Positions 45,730 to 53,991 of a stretch of 64,000 nt of DNA are shown here, piece after piece. This stretch comes from Bacteroidota bacterium (GTDB lineage: Bacteria > Bacteroidota > Bacteroidia > Bacteroidales > P3): NCBI GenBank assembly GCA_023415495.1, contig JAEZKK010000012.1:1-64000 (forward strand), in the 5' to 3' direction. The notes under the pieces were generated by a model, which searched no databases, was not told where the DNA came from, and saw nothing but the letters and a program-made list of their open reading frames with translations. Every line of letters starts with the position of its first letter. The first letter of the stretch is position 1. A program made the translations under genes and the position numbers.

Positions 45730-45963
45730 AGCGTTTGGTTTATCTTCAATTTAATGATAAAGCAAACGCTAAATCGTTACGAATTTATTTTTGCAGATAA
45801 AATAGATTGAAAGATTAATATATAGGTTTAATGAATGTTTTTTGCTTTGGAATATGTGCAAGAGATTTTGCAATAGAATAGTTAGTACTATTACGAAAGT
45901 AATGGTACAAAGGTTTTGCAAGAATGGATAAATAAATGACAGCATATCAATACTGTTTTAATT
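45730..45963 (-). ncRNA. Candidate small transcript (sRNA or micro-ORF)
   Basis: A promoter at 45970-46000 would start transcription near 45963. The run ends at a hairpin: 45730-45744 pairs with 45756-45770 over 15 bp with one mismatch (arms AGCGTTTG…), followed in the transcript by a U-rich stretch. The unit also contains a 58-codon frame (45945 to 45769) whose product would be hydrophobic and low in complexity, so coding is doubtful. The hairpin could equally be a leader attenuator for the gene at 44705. Confidence 0.35.
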
Positions 45964-45969
45964 ATTTGG

Positions 45970-46000
45970 CAAAGATAGTATGTTTTTTTACTTAATACAA
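45970..46000 (-). promoter_or_regulatory. Promoter of the candidate small transcript
   Basis: On the minus strand, TTG (46000-45998), a 20-nt spacer and TATCTTTG (45977-45970) match the Bacteroidota consensus. It lies about 285 nt ahead of the next clear gene. Confidence 0.55.
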
Positions 46001-46040
46001 GTAAAAACGTAAAAAAGTTATTATTAATTCTGGAAAAATG

Positions 46041-46100
46041 TAATCAGAAAACAATTAATTCTAATCTGAATACATTTTATTGTAATTTGATTCCATTTTG
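46041..46100. repeat. Short 21-bp phased word array D
   Basis: TAATCAGAAAA (46041), TAATCTGAATA (46062) and TAATTTGATTC (46083) are each 21 bp apart. The last belongs to the word family of arrays A and B (TGTAATTTGATTC). Confidence 0.6.
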
Positions 46101-46125
46101 AAAATACTTAATTATAATTTATTGA

Positions 46126-46159
46126 AATAAAAAAGGGGACTTAAATGAATAAGTCCCCT
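46126..46159 (-). terminator. Rho-independent terminator of the adhesin gene
   Basis: GGGGACTTA (46135-46143) pairs perfectly with TAAGTCCCC (46150-46158). A run of A on the left gives a U tract in the minus-strand transcript. Confidence 0.9.
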
Positions 46160-46184
46160 AATTGGTTTTATACTAATTGTATAA

Positions 46185-47513
46185 TTATTTCTTAATCAAT
46201 TTAGATGAAGTTACTTGTCCATTATTAATTAATTGTACTGTGTAAACTCCTGGGTTAAGATTAGAAATTGAAATGCTTTGGTTGTCGCTCTTTACATTAT
46301 CTTGTAAAACAACTCTACCAATTGCATCATAGATATTTAATTTAGCACCTTGAGCACCTGAGATATTGAATAAATCATTTGCTGGGTTAGGGTAAATACT
46401 ATAATTATTAGTTTCAATATTATTGATTCCAGACACCTGTCCTAAGAATTTGATATTATCAACCAAACCGACGAAAGCATCAGTTGAATTTAAGATAAAT
46501 GCAATAAAAACATCTTGTCCATCATAAGCAGAAAGATCAATTGTATGTGTTGTGAAAGCACCAGGAACTGAAGCCTCAGACCATAATGTTGTAGTAAAAG
46601 CAGATTTGTCTTTAGTTGTAGTTGATATTTTTACTGCCATGCTTTCTAAGTATGAAGGATCTTTAGATTTAACATCGAATTGAAGATAATTTCCAGCAGT
46701 TAAATTCATCATAGGAGTAATCATCCATCTGTCAGCAGGTGTAACAGTAGTAAACCAAGAAGGAGCTCCAGCATAGTATTCAACACCATCAAATGAAATT
46801 ACATTCCAACCATCGTTAAATAAGCCAGAGATATTAGCATCTACAGTATTTTGATCATTATAAATAGTGAAAACATTTGGCATTTGTCCGTCTTGGAAAT
46901 CCCAAGTAACTGTAGGATCTGGTAAATTAGAGTTTACAATATTAATAGCAACAGTATCTCCACTTCCAACCATTGAAAGACTGAAATTATAAATAAAGCC
47001 ATCAGATAATACTAAATCGTTACCTCTTCCGCCTCCAGCAATCCACATTCTGTCTCCAGGAGTTGGATTAGTAACTACCCAGTCAATTGTTCCAACAGGT
47101 ACATCAAGTGTAACACTTGAACTAAGAACTATATTAGTTGTAGTTAAAGCTCCATCTGCATTTGTAGGAATTTTATATTCAAACTCAGCATAAACAGTAG
47201 CATCAACATCTCCAGAATCTGTTAAAGCACCAATTGCAGGTATTGTAGTACCATAAGCTGTAGCATCAGCATCCATTAATAATTGGTATCCTGTACCGTC
47301 TCCCCATATATCTCCTGCAGTTAATACAATTCTAGAATGGCCAGCTGGGATTGGATCTTTAGGTGTAGATACTTTAACTGTTGTAGGAATGTGGTTAGGG
47401 TTTACCACTTGTTTTTGTCCTTCAGCTACAGAATTAGATCTGCTGCTCACTACTTGGGAATTAGCTATTCCAAAGCAAAGAACCATTCCGATAAAAAATA
47501 AACTTTTTTTCAT
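46185..47513 (-). CDS. HagA/gingipain-type adhesin with T9SS sorting domain
   Basis: This 442-residue protein has a signal peptide (LFFIGMVLCFGIANSQ). Residues about 50-200 match the DUF2436 adhesin module of Porphyromonas gingipains and HagA: RIVLTAGDIWGDGTGYQLLMDADATAYG, FEYKIPTNADG and MWIAGGGRGNDL. Residues about 205-355 match the cleaved-adhesin/choice-of-anchor J module: WDFQDGQMPNVFTIYN, APSWFTTVTPADRWMITPMMNL and LVDNIKFLG. A T9SS type A domain follows (SIYPNPANDLFNI…VTSSKLIKK). There is no protease domain, so it is a stand-alone adhesin, perhaps binding haem or host protein. It has its own -7 box (47578) and a strong terminator. Confidence 0.85.
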   Translation of the reverse strand: MKKSLFFIGMVLCFGIANSQVVSSRSNSVAEGQKQVVNPNHIPTTVKVSTPKDPIPAGHSRIVLTAGDIWGDGTGYQLLMDADATAYGTTIPAIGALTDSGDVDATVYAEFEYKIPTNADGALTTTNIVLSSSVTLDVPVGTIDWVVTNPTPGDRMWIAGGGRGNDLVLSDGFIYNFSLSMVGSGDTVAINIVNSNLPDPTVTWDFQDGQMPNVFTIYNDQNTVDANISGLFNDGWNVISFDGVEYYAGAPSWFTTVTPADRWMITPMMNLTAGNYLQFDVKSKDPSYLESMAVKISTTTKDKSAFTTTLWSEASVPGAFTTHTIDLSAYDGQDVFIAFILNSTDAFVGLVDNIKFLGQVSGINNIETNNYSIYPNPANDLFNISGAQGAKLNIYDAIGRVVLQDNVKSDNQSISISNLNPGVYTVQLINNGQVTSSKLIKK

Positions 47514-47577
47514 GTGTTTTTGTTTTTTTATCCAATTTTTATCTTGGATTTGATTAATTAATGTTTAATTCTATTGG

Positions 47578-47585
47578 CAAATATA
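47578..47585 (-). promoter_or_regulatory. -7 box (TATATTTG) of the adhesin gene
   Basis: An exact TAnnTTTG match on the minus strand 65 nt before the ATG. Confidence 0.6.
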
Positions 47586-47704
47586 GGAGTTTTTTTAATA
47601 CCAAAATCACTTTTCTCTTTTTTTTTGTTTATTTATTATTTTCATTATATTCTTATTGAAATTTAATCTCTAATTTTTCCTTTTTCTAATATGATTATAA
47701 TAAG

Positions 47705-47712
47705 TATCTTTG
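47705..47712 (+). promoter_or_regulatory. -7 box (TATCTTTG) of the SulP gene
   Basis: An exact TAnnTTTG match 27 nt before the ATG at 47739. It excludes the upstream in-frame start at 47691. Confidence 0.65.
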
Positions 47713-47738
47713 CAGATAATTTCTATCAAATTACTTTT

Positions 47739-49466
47739 ATGGCAAAATTCGATATAAGAGAGGTTTTTCAACCAAAATTATTTACGATGATTCAAAATCG
47801 TAGCATTACTAAAAAGTCTTTAATATCTGATATTATTGCAGGAGTTATAGTTGGTGTTGTTGCTATACCTCTTGCAATTGCATTTGGTATTGCATCAGGT
47901 GTTAGTCCTCAGCAAGGTTTAATAACTGCAATTATAGCAGGATTTATTATTTCTTTTCTTGGAGGTTCAAGTGTTCAGATTGGAGGTCCAACAGGTGCTT
48001 TTATTGTAATTATTGCAGGGATAATTTCTCAGTTTGGTTTTACTGGACTAATAATAGCTACTGTTTTAGCGGGGATAATATTAGTAATAATGGGGCTTTT
48101 AAAGCTTGGAGATGTAATTAAGTTTATGCCCTACCCTATTATTGTAGGATTTACTTCTGGTATTGCACTTGTGATTTTCTCCACACAAATAAAAGATTTT
48201 TTTGGACTAACTGCAGTAGATGGGAGTGATTTAGTTGTACCTTCTGAATTTATTGATAAATGGGTGGTTTATTTCAAGAATTTCTCAACAATTAACCCTT
48301 GGGCTACATTAATTGCAGTTGTAACTCTTATTATTGGTTTTACTTGGCAAAAAATTAATAAGGTTATTCCGGGTAGTTTAATAGCTATTATTCTTTGTAC
48401 AGTATTAAGTATTGTATTAAAGAATTATTTTGGAATTGAGCTTACAACTATTGGAAGTAAATATCCAGAGCTTGCTGGAGGTTCTCCTCTTCCTAAGCCT
48501 ATTGCTCCAGAACTTAATATGACAACAATACGACTATTACTTTCGCCAGCTTTTACAATTGCAATGCTTTGCGCAATTGAATCCCTGCTTTCTGCTATGG
48601 TTGCTGATGGTGTTATAGGGAAAAAACATAACTCAAATACAGAATTAATTGCACAAGGTGCTGCAAATATATTTGTTCCTTTTTTTGGAGGAATACCAGC
48701 AACAGGAGCAATAGCAAGAACCATGGCTAATATTAATAATGGTGGTCGTAGCCCAATTGCAGGTATAACTCATTCAATATTCTTACTTTTAATTTATCTA
48801 TTTCTAATGCCACTTGCTTCACATATTCCTTTTGCATGTCTTGCTGGAATATTAGTTATTGTTGCATATAATATGAGTGAATGGCGTTCATTTAAATCTA
48901 TCCTTAAAGATCCAAAGAGTGATGTAGTTGTTTTATTATTAACCTTCTTTCTAACTGTTGTTTTTGACCTTACAATAGCAATAGAAGTAGGACTCCTTTT
49001 AGCTGCAATTTTGTTTATTAAGAGAGTTATGGATACTTCTGGAATCAAGGTTGTGGAGAATGAAATTGCAAGAACAGAGGATAGGGAAAATACTGATGTT
49101 GAGTTAGAGAAGATAAATAAGAATATTGAGATATTTGAAATAGATGGACCTTTCTTCTTTGGTTTAGCAAATACTTTTGATGATATTAGCTTATCTACTA
49201 AAACACATAAACCAATTATAAGAATTATTAGAATGAGAAAAGTGCCTTTTATTGATTCAACAGGTATAAAAAATTTAAAATCACTTTGCAAGCGTTCTAA
49301 AAAAGAAAAAATACAGGTTATTTTATCAGGGGTTACTCGAGATGTTTATGATACCTTAGATAAATCAGGTTTTATTGAAAGTTTTGGGAGAGAATTTGTA
49401 TTTGATCATATTTCAAAAGCATTAGATAAGGCGGAAGATATTATTGAGAAAACAAATAAAAATTAG
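47739..49466 (+). CDS. SulP-family inorganic anion transporter with STAS domain
   Basis: From ATG 47739 the protein has 575 residues. The SulP membrane domain has about 14 helices, starting with SDIIAGVIVGVVAIPLAIAFGIASG and containing GGSSVQIGGPTGAFIVII and FVPFFGGIPATGAIARTMANI. A C-terminal STAS domain (about 455-565) carries IFEIDGPFFFGLANTF and PFIDSTGIKNLKSLCK. Members carry sulfate, bicarbonate or dicarboxylates; which one cannot be told here. A frame extends 16 codons further upstream, but the -7 box lies inside that stretch. Confidence 0.92.
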   Translation: MAKFDIREVFQPKLFTMIQNRSITKKSLISDIIAGVIVGVVAIPLAIAFGIASGVSPQQGLITAIIAGFIISFLGGSSVQIGGPTGAFIVIIAGIISQFGFTGLIIATVLAGIILVIMGLLKLGDVIKFMPYPIIVGFTSGIALVIFSTQIKDFFGLTAVDGSDLVVPSEFIDKWVVYFKNFSTINPWATLIAVVTLIIGFTWQKINKVIPGSLIAIILCTVLSIVLKNYFGIELTTIGSKYPELAGGSPLPKPIAPELNMTTIRLLLSPAFTIAMLCAIESLLSAMVADGVIGKKHNSNTELIAQGAANIFVPFFGGIPATGAIARTMANINNGGRSPIAGITHSIFLLLIYLFLMPLASHIPFACLAGILVIVAYNMSEWRSFKSILKDPKSDVVVLLLTFFLTVVFDLTIAIEVGLLLAAILFIKRVMDTSGIKVVENEIARTEDRENTDVELEKINKNIEIFEIDGPFFFGLANTFDDISLSTKTHKPIIRIIRMRKVPFIDSTGIKNLKSLCKRSKKEKIQVILSGVTRDVYDTLDKSGFIESFGREFVFDHISKALDKAEDIIEKTNKN

Positions 49467-49477
49467 AATTTCTAATT

Positions 49478-50470
49478 ATGATTTTTCAAAGGAAACACTA
49501 TGTATATTTATCAGTATTAAGCCTTTTAGTTATTCTACTAAGCTTATTAGGATTAGCAATTGGCAGTGTTAAGGTCGATATTTTAGCATATTTCCTCAAT
49601 AGTGCTGACCCTACTTCAAACTATATAATAACTAATATAAGACTTCCAAGAGTAATTATGTGCTTATTGACAGGAGCAGGATTAGCTGTTTGTGGCTCTG
49701 CTTATCAGGCAATATTTCGCAATCCTTTGTCTGACCCTTATATCCTTGGTGTTAGTTCTGGTGCTTCTCTTGGTGCGTCAATTGCTATTGTCTTGGGGCT
49801 TGAAACATATTTCTTTGGAATAAGTGGATTTGCTTTTGGAATTGCATTGCTGACTGTTTGGATAATCGTTCGTTTGGCTTCTGTTGGTAATAGACTTCAT
49901 AATACAACTCTTTTGCTTTCTGGTATTTCTATTAATTTTCTTATGGCTGCTATTATCTCCCTACTTATGATAATGAATAAGGAAAGTATGGATAAGATAA
50001 TTTTCTGGACTATGGGCTCAATGTCTTCTGTAAGATATAATGATTTATGGATAGTTTTTGCATTTGTATTTATTGGGGTAATAGTAATTAGAATATTTGC
50101 GAAGGAATTGAATGTGCTTTTAACTGGTAACGATACTGCAAGAAGTCTTGGAGTGGATGTTGAAAAAACAAAAAAGATAATATTATTTTTCTCAACTTTA
50201 ATGATAGCTGTTATTGTTTCTTATTGTGGAGTTATAGGTTTTATTGGTTTAATAGTTCCTCATATTACAAGATTATTAGTAGGTTCGGATAATAGAAAGA
50301 TAATACCTTTCTCAATATTTGGAGGTATGATTTTTACTCTTTTGGCAGATATTATTTCTCGCACACTTATTCCTCCTGGAGAAATCCCACTTGGAGCAAT
50401 TACCTCAATTGTAGGAGCTCCATTCTTTATCTTCCTGTTGTATAACGCTAAAAAGAAACTAAACCCATGA
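49478..50470 (+). CDS. FecCD/BtuC-family ABC transporter permease
   Basis: This 330-residue protein has about ten membrane helices and FecCD motifs: RLPRVIMCLLTGAGLAVCGSAYQAIFRNPLSDPYILGVSSGASLGA, the coupling-region CGVIGFIGLIVPHITRLLVG and the end LIPPGEIPLGAITSIVGAPFFIFLL. It forms the channel of an importer for cobalamin, haem or ferric siderophores. The last 4 nt overlap the ATPase gene (ATGA), and 11 nt separate it from the SulP gene. Confidence 0.94.
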   Translation: MIFQRKHYVYLSVLSLLVILLSLLGLAIGSVKVDILAYFLNSADPTSNYIITNIRLPRVIMCLLTGAGLAVCGSAYQAIFRNPLSDPYILGVSSGASLGASIAIVLGLETYFFGISGFAFGIALLTVWIIVRLASVGNRLHNTTLLLSGISINFLMAAIISLLMIMNKESMDKIIFWTMGSMSSVRYNDLWIVFAFVFIGVIVIRIFAKELNVLLTGNDTARSLGVDVEKTKKIILFFSTLMIAVIVSYCGVIGFIGLIVPHITRLLVGSDNRKIIPFSIFGGMIFTLLADIISRTLIPPGEIPLGAITSIVGAPFFIFLLYNAKKKLNP

Positions 50471-51228
50471 TAATAGAAGTAAAAAACCTTAGTTATAAGG
50501 CAGGAGAAAAAACTATTTTATCCGATATTAACTTTTCTTTAAAAGCTGGTGGTTTTTATATAGTCTTGGGAAGAAACGGTTCGGGAAAGACTACTCTTTT
50601 GAAATCCCTTTCTAAAAGTATAATTATTGAGGATAAAAAAGTGTTTATCAATAATGAGGATATTAATAATTACTCTCCAAAACGCTTGGCAAAACAATTG
50701 TCAATAGTTCCTCAACATACCGAATTCCTTTTCGATTTCTCTGCTTTTCAAATTGTAATGATGGGAAGAATGCCTTATCAAAAACTATTACAAACCGATT
50801 CATCAAAGGATTTTGAGATTGTAAAGGAATCGATGCAAAGCACAAATACATGGCATTTAAGAAATCAATCAATAAAACAATTAAGTGGTGGAGAATTGCA
50901 AAGAGTAATTATTGCAAGGGCTCTAACTCAAAAGACTCCAATTATTTTGCTCGATGAACCTATATCCAACTTAGATATTAAACATCAGTTTGAAATAATG
51001 GAACTATTGAAAAAGATTAATAATGAAAGACAAACAACTATATTCCTAATCCTTCACGATTTAAATCTTGCATATAAATACGGAGATGAAATACTTATTA
51101 TGGAGTCTGGTAAGCTAAAGCTATTTGGCGATAAACAAGATATACTTAACACTCAAAACATTGAGGATATCTTTAAAGTTAATGCAAATATAGTTGATAA
51201 TTCATATATCAATATTACAAAAATATAG
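50467..51228 (+). CDS. ABC transporter ATPase of the FecE/BtuD type
   Basis: This 253-residue protein has Walker A GRNGSGKTT, signature QLSGGELQRVIIARAL, Walker B IILLDEPISNLDI and switch LILHDLNLAYKYGD. The LHDLNLA form is typical of ATPases serving FecCD permeases. Its start overlaps the permease stop, and the binding-protein gene follows after 3 nt. Confidence 0.94.
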   Translation: MIIEVKNLSYKAGEKTILSDINFSLKAGGFYIVLGRNGSGKTTLLKSLSKSIIIEDKKVFINNEDINNYSPKRLAKQLSIVPQHTEFLFDFSAFQIVMMGRMPYQKLLQTDSSKDFEIVKESMQSTNTWHLRNQSIKQLSGGELQRVIIARALTQKTPIILLDEPISNLDIKHQFEIMELLKKINNERQTTIFLILHDLNLAYKYGDEILIMESGKLKLFGDKQDILNTQNIEDIFKVNANIVDNSYINITKI

Positions 51229-51231
51229 TTT

Positions 51232-52134
51232 ATGTATAGATTTATAAAGTTTTTCTTGTTAGCTATTATCATATTTTCTTTTTCTTCATGCAATAAGAAC
51301 TCAAAAGATAAGAACAATAGCAATCAAGACTATATTCTTAAATTAAAAGATACTTATGGTCAGGAAATAAAACTAAAAACCCTTCCAAAAAGGATTATCT
51401 CCCTCTCACCTGCCATTACTGAACTTGTATTTGAATTAGAATCGGGCTATAAATTAATAGGTAGAACTGATTTTTGCAATTATCCAGAGGATAGTGTTAA
51501 GAATATTCCAACTGTTGGAGGGATAAATAATGCGAGCATAGAAATGATAATTAGTCTTAAACCTGATTTAGTTATTACCTCTTCAATATTTACCAAATCA
51601 ATGTCTCAAACTATTCAAAATGCAGGTATACAAATAATATCTCTTCCTGAGAAACCAGAAATTCAAGGATTGTATGAAACACTAAATACACTTGGAAAGA
51701 TTTTGGATAAAGAGGAGAAATCGAAAGAGATAATTGATAATTTCAAAGCTTCTTTAAATAATATTACTTCTTCACGAATTAATAAATCAATAAAACCTAA
51801 GGTTTACTATGTAATCCAATATGGTGTTGGAGGAGATTTCTCTGCTGGGGAAAATACTTTTATTAATGAGATAATAGAACTATCTGGTGGAGAAAATATT
51901 GCTAAAAAGACTAAGAATTGGAGCTTTTCTAAGGAAGAGATATTTGCTAATCAGCCAGATTATATTTTTCTAAGAAAAGAGGATTCAGCACAATTTGTAA
52001 AGACTCATCCTTACAATACACTCAATGCAGTAAAGAATAAAAGAGTCTATGGAATAGAAAGTTCTTGGATGGATATTCAATCCTCAAGAACTTTAAAAGC
52101 AATAGAATATATCTCTAATATAATTAATAAGTAG
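51232..52134 (+). CDS. BtuF-like substrate-binding lipoprotein
   Basis: This 300-residue protein has a lipoprotein signal (FFLLAIIIFSFSSC, Cys about residue 19) and a periplasmic-binding fold of the FecB/BtuF class: LPKRIISLSPAITELVFELESGYKLIGRTDFCNYPEDS, TVGGINNASIEMIISLKPDLVIT and NQPDYIFLRKED. RTDFCNYP is close to cobalamin-binding BtuF proteins, so vitamin B12 is a reasonable guess. Haem or siderophore cannot be excluded. It is the third gene of a complete importer. Confidence 0.9.
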   Translation: MYRFIKFFLLAIIIFSFSSCNKNSKDKNNSNQDYILKLKDTYGQEIKLKTLPKRIISLSPAITELVFELESGYKLIGRTDFCNYPEDSVKNIPTVGGINNASIEMIISLKPDLVITSSIFTKSMSQTIQNAGIQIISLPEKPEIQGLYETLNTLGKILDKEEKSKEIIDNFKASLNNITSSRINKSIKPKVYYVIQYGVGGDFSAGENTFINEIIELSGGENIAKKTKNWSFSKEEIFANQPDYIFLRKEDSAQFVKTHPYNTLNAVKNKRVYGIESSWMDIQSSRTLKAIEYISNIINK

Positions 52135-52136
52135 GA

Positions 52137-53567
52137 TTATCTTAAAACCAATTCAACTATATTCTCAATATGATGAGTATGAGGGAACATATCTACTGGT
52201 TGAATCCTTTTAATATCATAAAGGCTTGATAATTGAGAAAGGTCTCTTGCTTGTGTAGCAGGATTGCAACTAATATATACAATGTTTTTAGCCCCAATTT
52301 CCAAAAGCATATTTACAACCTTCTCTCCCATACCAGCTCTTGGAGGGTCAGTAATTATCAAATCAGGTTTTCCATGCTTTTCAACAAATTCCTTATCTAA
52401 AATCTTTGCAATATCCCCTGCATAAAATTCCGTATTTGTTAATCCATTCTCTATTGCATTTGCCTTTGCATCCTCAATAGCCATATCTACATATTCTATA
52501 CCCACAACCCTATTTACATAAGGAGAAACAAAGCTTGCAATACTACCAATACCTGTATATAAATCATAAACAGTCATATCTTTGTTTAGATTAGCAAACT
52601 CAGCAGCTTTAGAATAAAGTTTATATGCTTGAAGAGAATTGGTTTGGTAAAAACTCTTTGCTCCAATCTTAAATCTCAACTCCTTACCTCCTTCCTTAAA
52701 GGCTGGCATATATTCTGTTATATGGTCTTTACCTTTATAAACAAGGATATCCTGGTCGTAAAGAGTATCGTTAAATTTTGAATTAATACAATACATTAAA
52801 GAAGTAATCTCTGGGAATTTGATTCCAAGAGTTTCTAATAAAGGAAAGATTTCATCACTCATTTCTGCAAAAACAACAATAACCATTAGCTCATCCTTGT
52901 CGGTAGAACGAATAATTACATTTCTAAGTAGTCCTGAATGATTTCTAATATCGTAATAGCTAAGTTTTTTCTCTAATGAATATTCTCTTAAAAAGTTTCT
53001 TATTTGGTTGGAAGGTTCTCTTTGTAGGGCACAATACTTAATATCAATAACCTTATCGAAGAAACCTTGAATATGGAATCCAAAGCCTTGTCTTGGAATG
53101 TTTTCCTCTAAGGTTTTAATTTCTTCTTCAGTAAACCATCTTTTAGTAGAAAAAGTGAATTCGAGTTTATTCCTATAATAATAAATCTTATCAGAGCCAA
53201 TAATAGGTTGAGCTCCACTTATATCAATATGTCCTATTCTTGAAAGATTATCTAATACTTGTTGCCCCTTAGCCTCTAACTGATATTTATAGTCAAGCAT
53301 CTGCCATTTACATCCTCCACAAATTCCAAAGTGAGGACATTTTGTTTCAATTCTATTTGGAGAATACTTATGGAACTTAATAGCTCTTGCCTCTGCATAG
53401 TTCTTCTTTTTCTTTATAATCTCCACATCAACAATATCTCCAGGGACAACAAAAGGAATAAAAATAACTAAATTATCAACCTTAGCAATGGCTTTCCCCT
53501 CTGCTGCAATATCAATTATTTCAATATTCTCAATAAACTCTCTTTCTCTCGATTTCTTCCTTGCCAT
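52137..53567 (-). CDS. rlmD: 23S rRNA (uracil-C5)-methyltransferase, RlmD/RlmCD type
   Basis: This 476-residue enzyme has an N-terminal TRAM domain (about 10-65: IIDIAAEGKAIAKVDNLVIFIPFVVPGDIVDVEI), four iron-sulfur cysteines starting in CPHFGICGGCKWQMLDY, and a SAM-binding domain (TVYDLYTGIGSIASFVSPYV, DLIITDPPRAGM). The catalytic Cys is in VYISCNPATQARDL. The C5-methyluracil group includes RlmD and RlmC, and the exact rRNA position is not decided by the sequence. The stop lies 2 nt from the converging btuF-like gene. Confidence 0.92.
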   Translation of the reverse strand: MARKKSREREFIENIEIIDIAAEGKAIAKVDNLVIFIPFVVPGDIVDVEIIKKKKNYAEARAIKFHKYSPNRIETKCPHFGICGGCKWQMLDYKYQLEAKGQQVLDNLSRIGHIDISGAQPIIGSDKIYYYRNKLEFTFSTKRWFTEEEIKTLEENIPRQGFGFHIQGFFDKVIDIKYCALQREPSNQIRNFLREYSLEKKLSYYDIRNHSGLLRNVIIRSTDKDELMVIVVFAEMSDEIFPLLETLGIKFPEITSLMYCINSKFNDTLYDQDILVYKGKDHITEYMPAFKEGGKELRFKIGAKSFYQTNSLQAYKLYSKAAEFANLNKDMTVYDLYTGIGSIASFVSPYVNRVVGIEYVDMAIEDAKANAIENGLTNTEFYAGDIAKILDKEFVEKHGKPDLIITDPPRAGMGEKVVNMLLEIGAKNIVYISCNPATQARDLSQLSSLYDIKRIQPVDMFPHTHHIENIVELVLR

Positions 53568-53593
53568 AAGATTAAGACTAATATATTATACAT

Positions 53594-53637
53594 AAAAAAA
53601 AGAAGCCCTTGCCCGATTTTATCCAGCAATAGCTTCT
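53594..53637 (-). terminator. Rho-independent terminator of rpmH
   Basis: AGAAGC (53601-53606) pairs with GCTTCT (53632-53637), and an inner GCAA/TTGC pair extends the stem. A run of A on the left becomes the U tract of the minus-strand transcript. Confidence 0.8.
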
Positions 53638-53667
53638 CTACAATTAATTTAGTTATGCTAAAATGAA

Positions 53668-53814
53668 TTATCTTTCGTCAGAAACAGTAAGTTTTCTTCT
53701 TCCGTTACGACGACGATTTGCCAATACTCTACGACCATTAGCTGTTGACATTCTTTTTCTAAATCCGTGTTTATTAACTCTTTTTCTGCGTGAAGGTTGG
53801 TATGTTCTTTTCAT
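53668..53814 (-). CDS. rpmH: 50S ribosomal protein L34
   Basis: This 48-residue, very basic protein reads MKRTYQPSRRKRVNKHGFRK and continues RMSTANGRRVLANRRRNGRR, the universal L34 signature (KRTYQPS…HGFRxRM…GRxVLxxRRxKGR). It is short, so it is easily missed, and a longer meaningless frame covers it on the other strand. It has a full promoter (53847-53877) and its own terminator. The usual neighbours rnpA and dnaA are not next to it here. Confidence 0.97.
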   Translation of the reverse strand: MKRTYQPSRRKRVNKHGFRKRMSTANGRRVLANRRRNGRRKLTVSDER

Positions 53815-53846
53815 CTTATTACTTTGTTTTTCTGATTTTCAGTTTG

Positions 53847-53877
53847 CAAAAATACAAATTATTTCTAATCTAGCAAA
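53847..53877 (-). promoter_or_regulatory. Promoter of rpmH
   Basis: On the minus strand, TTTG (53877-53874), a 19-nt spacer and TATTTTTG (53854-53847) are a full match to the Bacteroidota consensus, 33 nt before the ATG. Confidence 0.7.
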
Positions 53878-53947
53878 CAAAAATGCCTATTTTTTTATTT
53901 TTATAAATGTTTTTTACTTGACTCTTTAGTATTTCAAAAGATTGCCT

Positions 53948-53955
53948 TATATTTG
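53948..53955 (+). promoter_or_regulatory. -7 box (TATATTTG) of the TPR-secG pair
   Basis: An exact TAnnTTTG match 36 nt before ATG 53992. It overlaps and rules out the upstream TTG start at 53953. Confidence 0.65.
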
Positions 53956-53991
53956 CAATTCGTTTTAAGAGTAAAAACACGAAGAAAACAA

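Larger units (their letters stand above)
45686..46125. other. Intergenic region between two T9SS genes
   Basis: This gap of about 440 bp holds a minus-strand promoter (45970-46000), a terminator-like hairpin (45730-45770) and a three-unit phased array (46041-46100). Together these suggest a short non-coding or micro-ORF transcript rather than empty sequence. Confidence 0.5.

Noticed and set aside
45769..45945. A real 58-codon gene inside the candidate small transcript
   Set aside because: The product would be rich in Leu, Ile, Asn and Phe, as expected from random AT-rich DNA, with no recognisable motif. It is kept only as part of the transcript note.
53663..53929. Plus-strand frame of 88 residues
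   Set aside because: It is antisense to rpmH, whose protein sequence, promoter and terminator are all clear.
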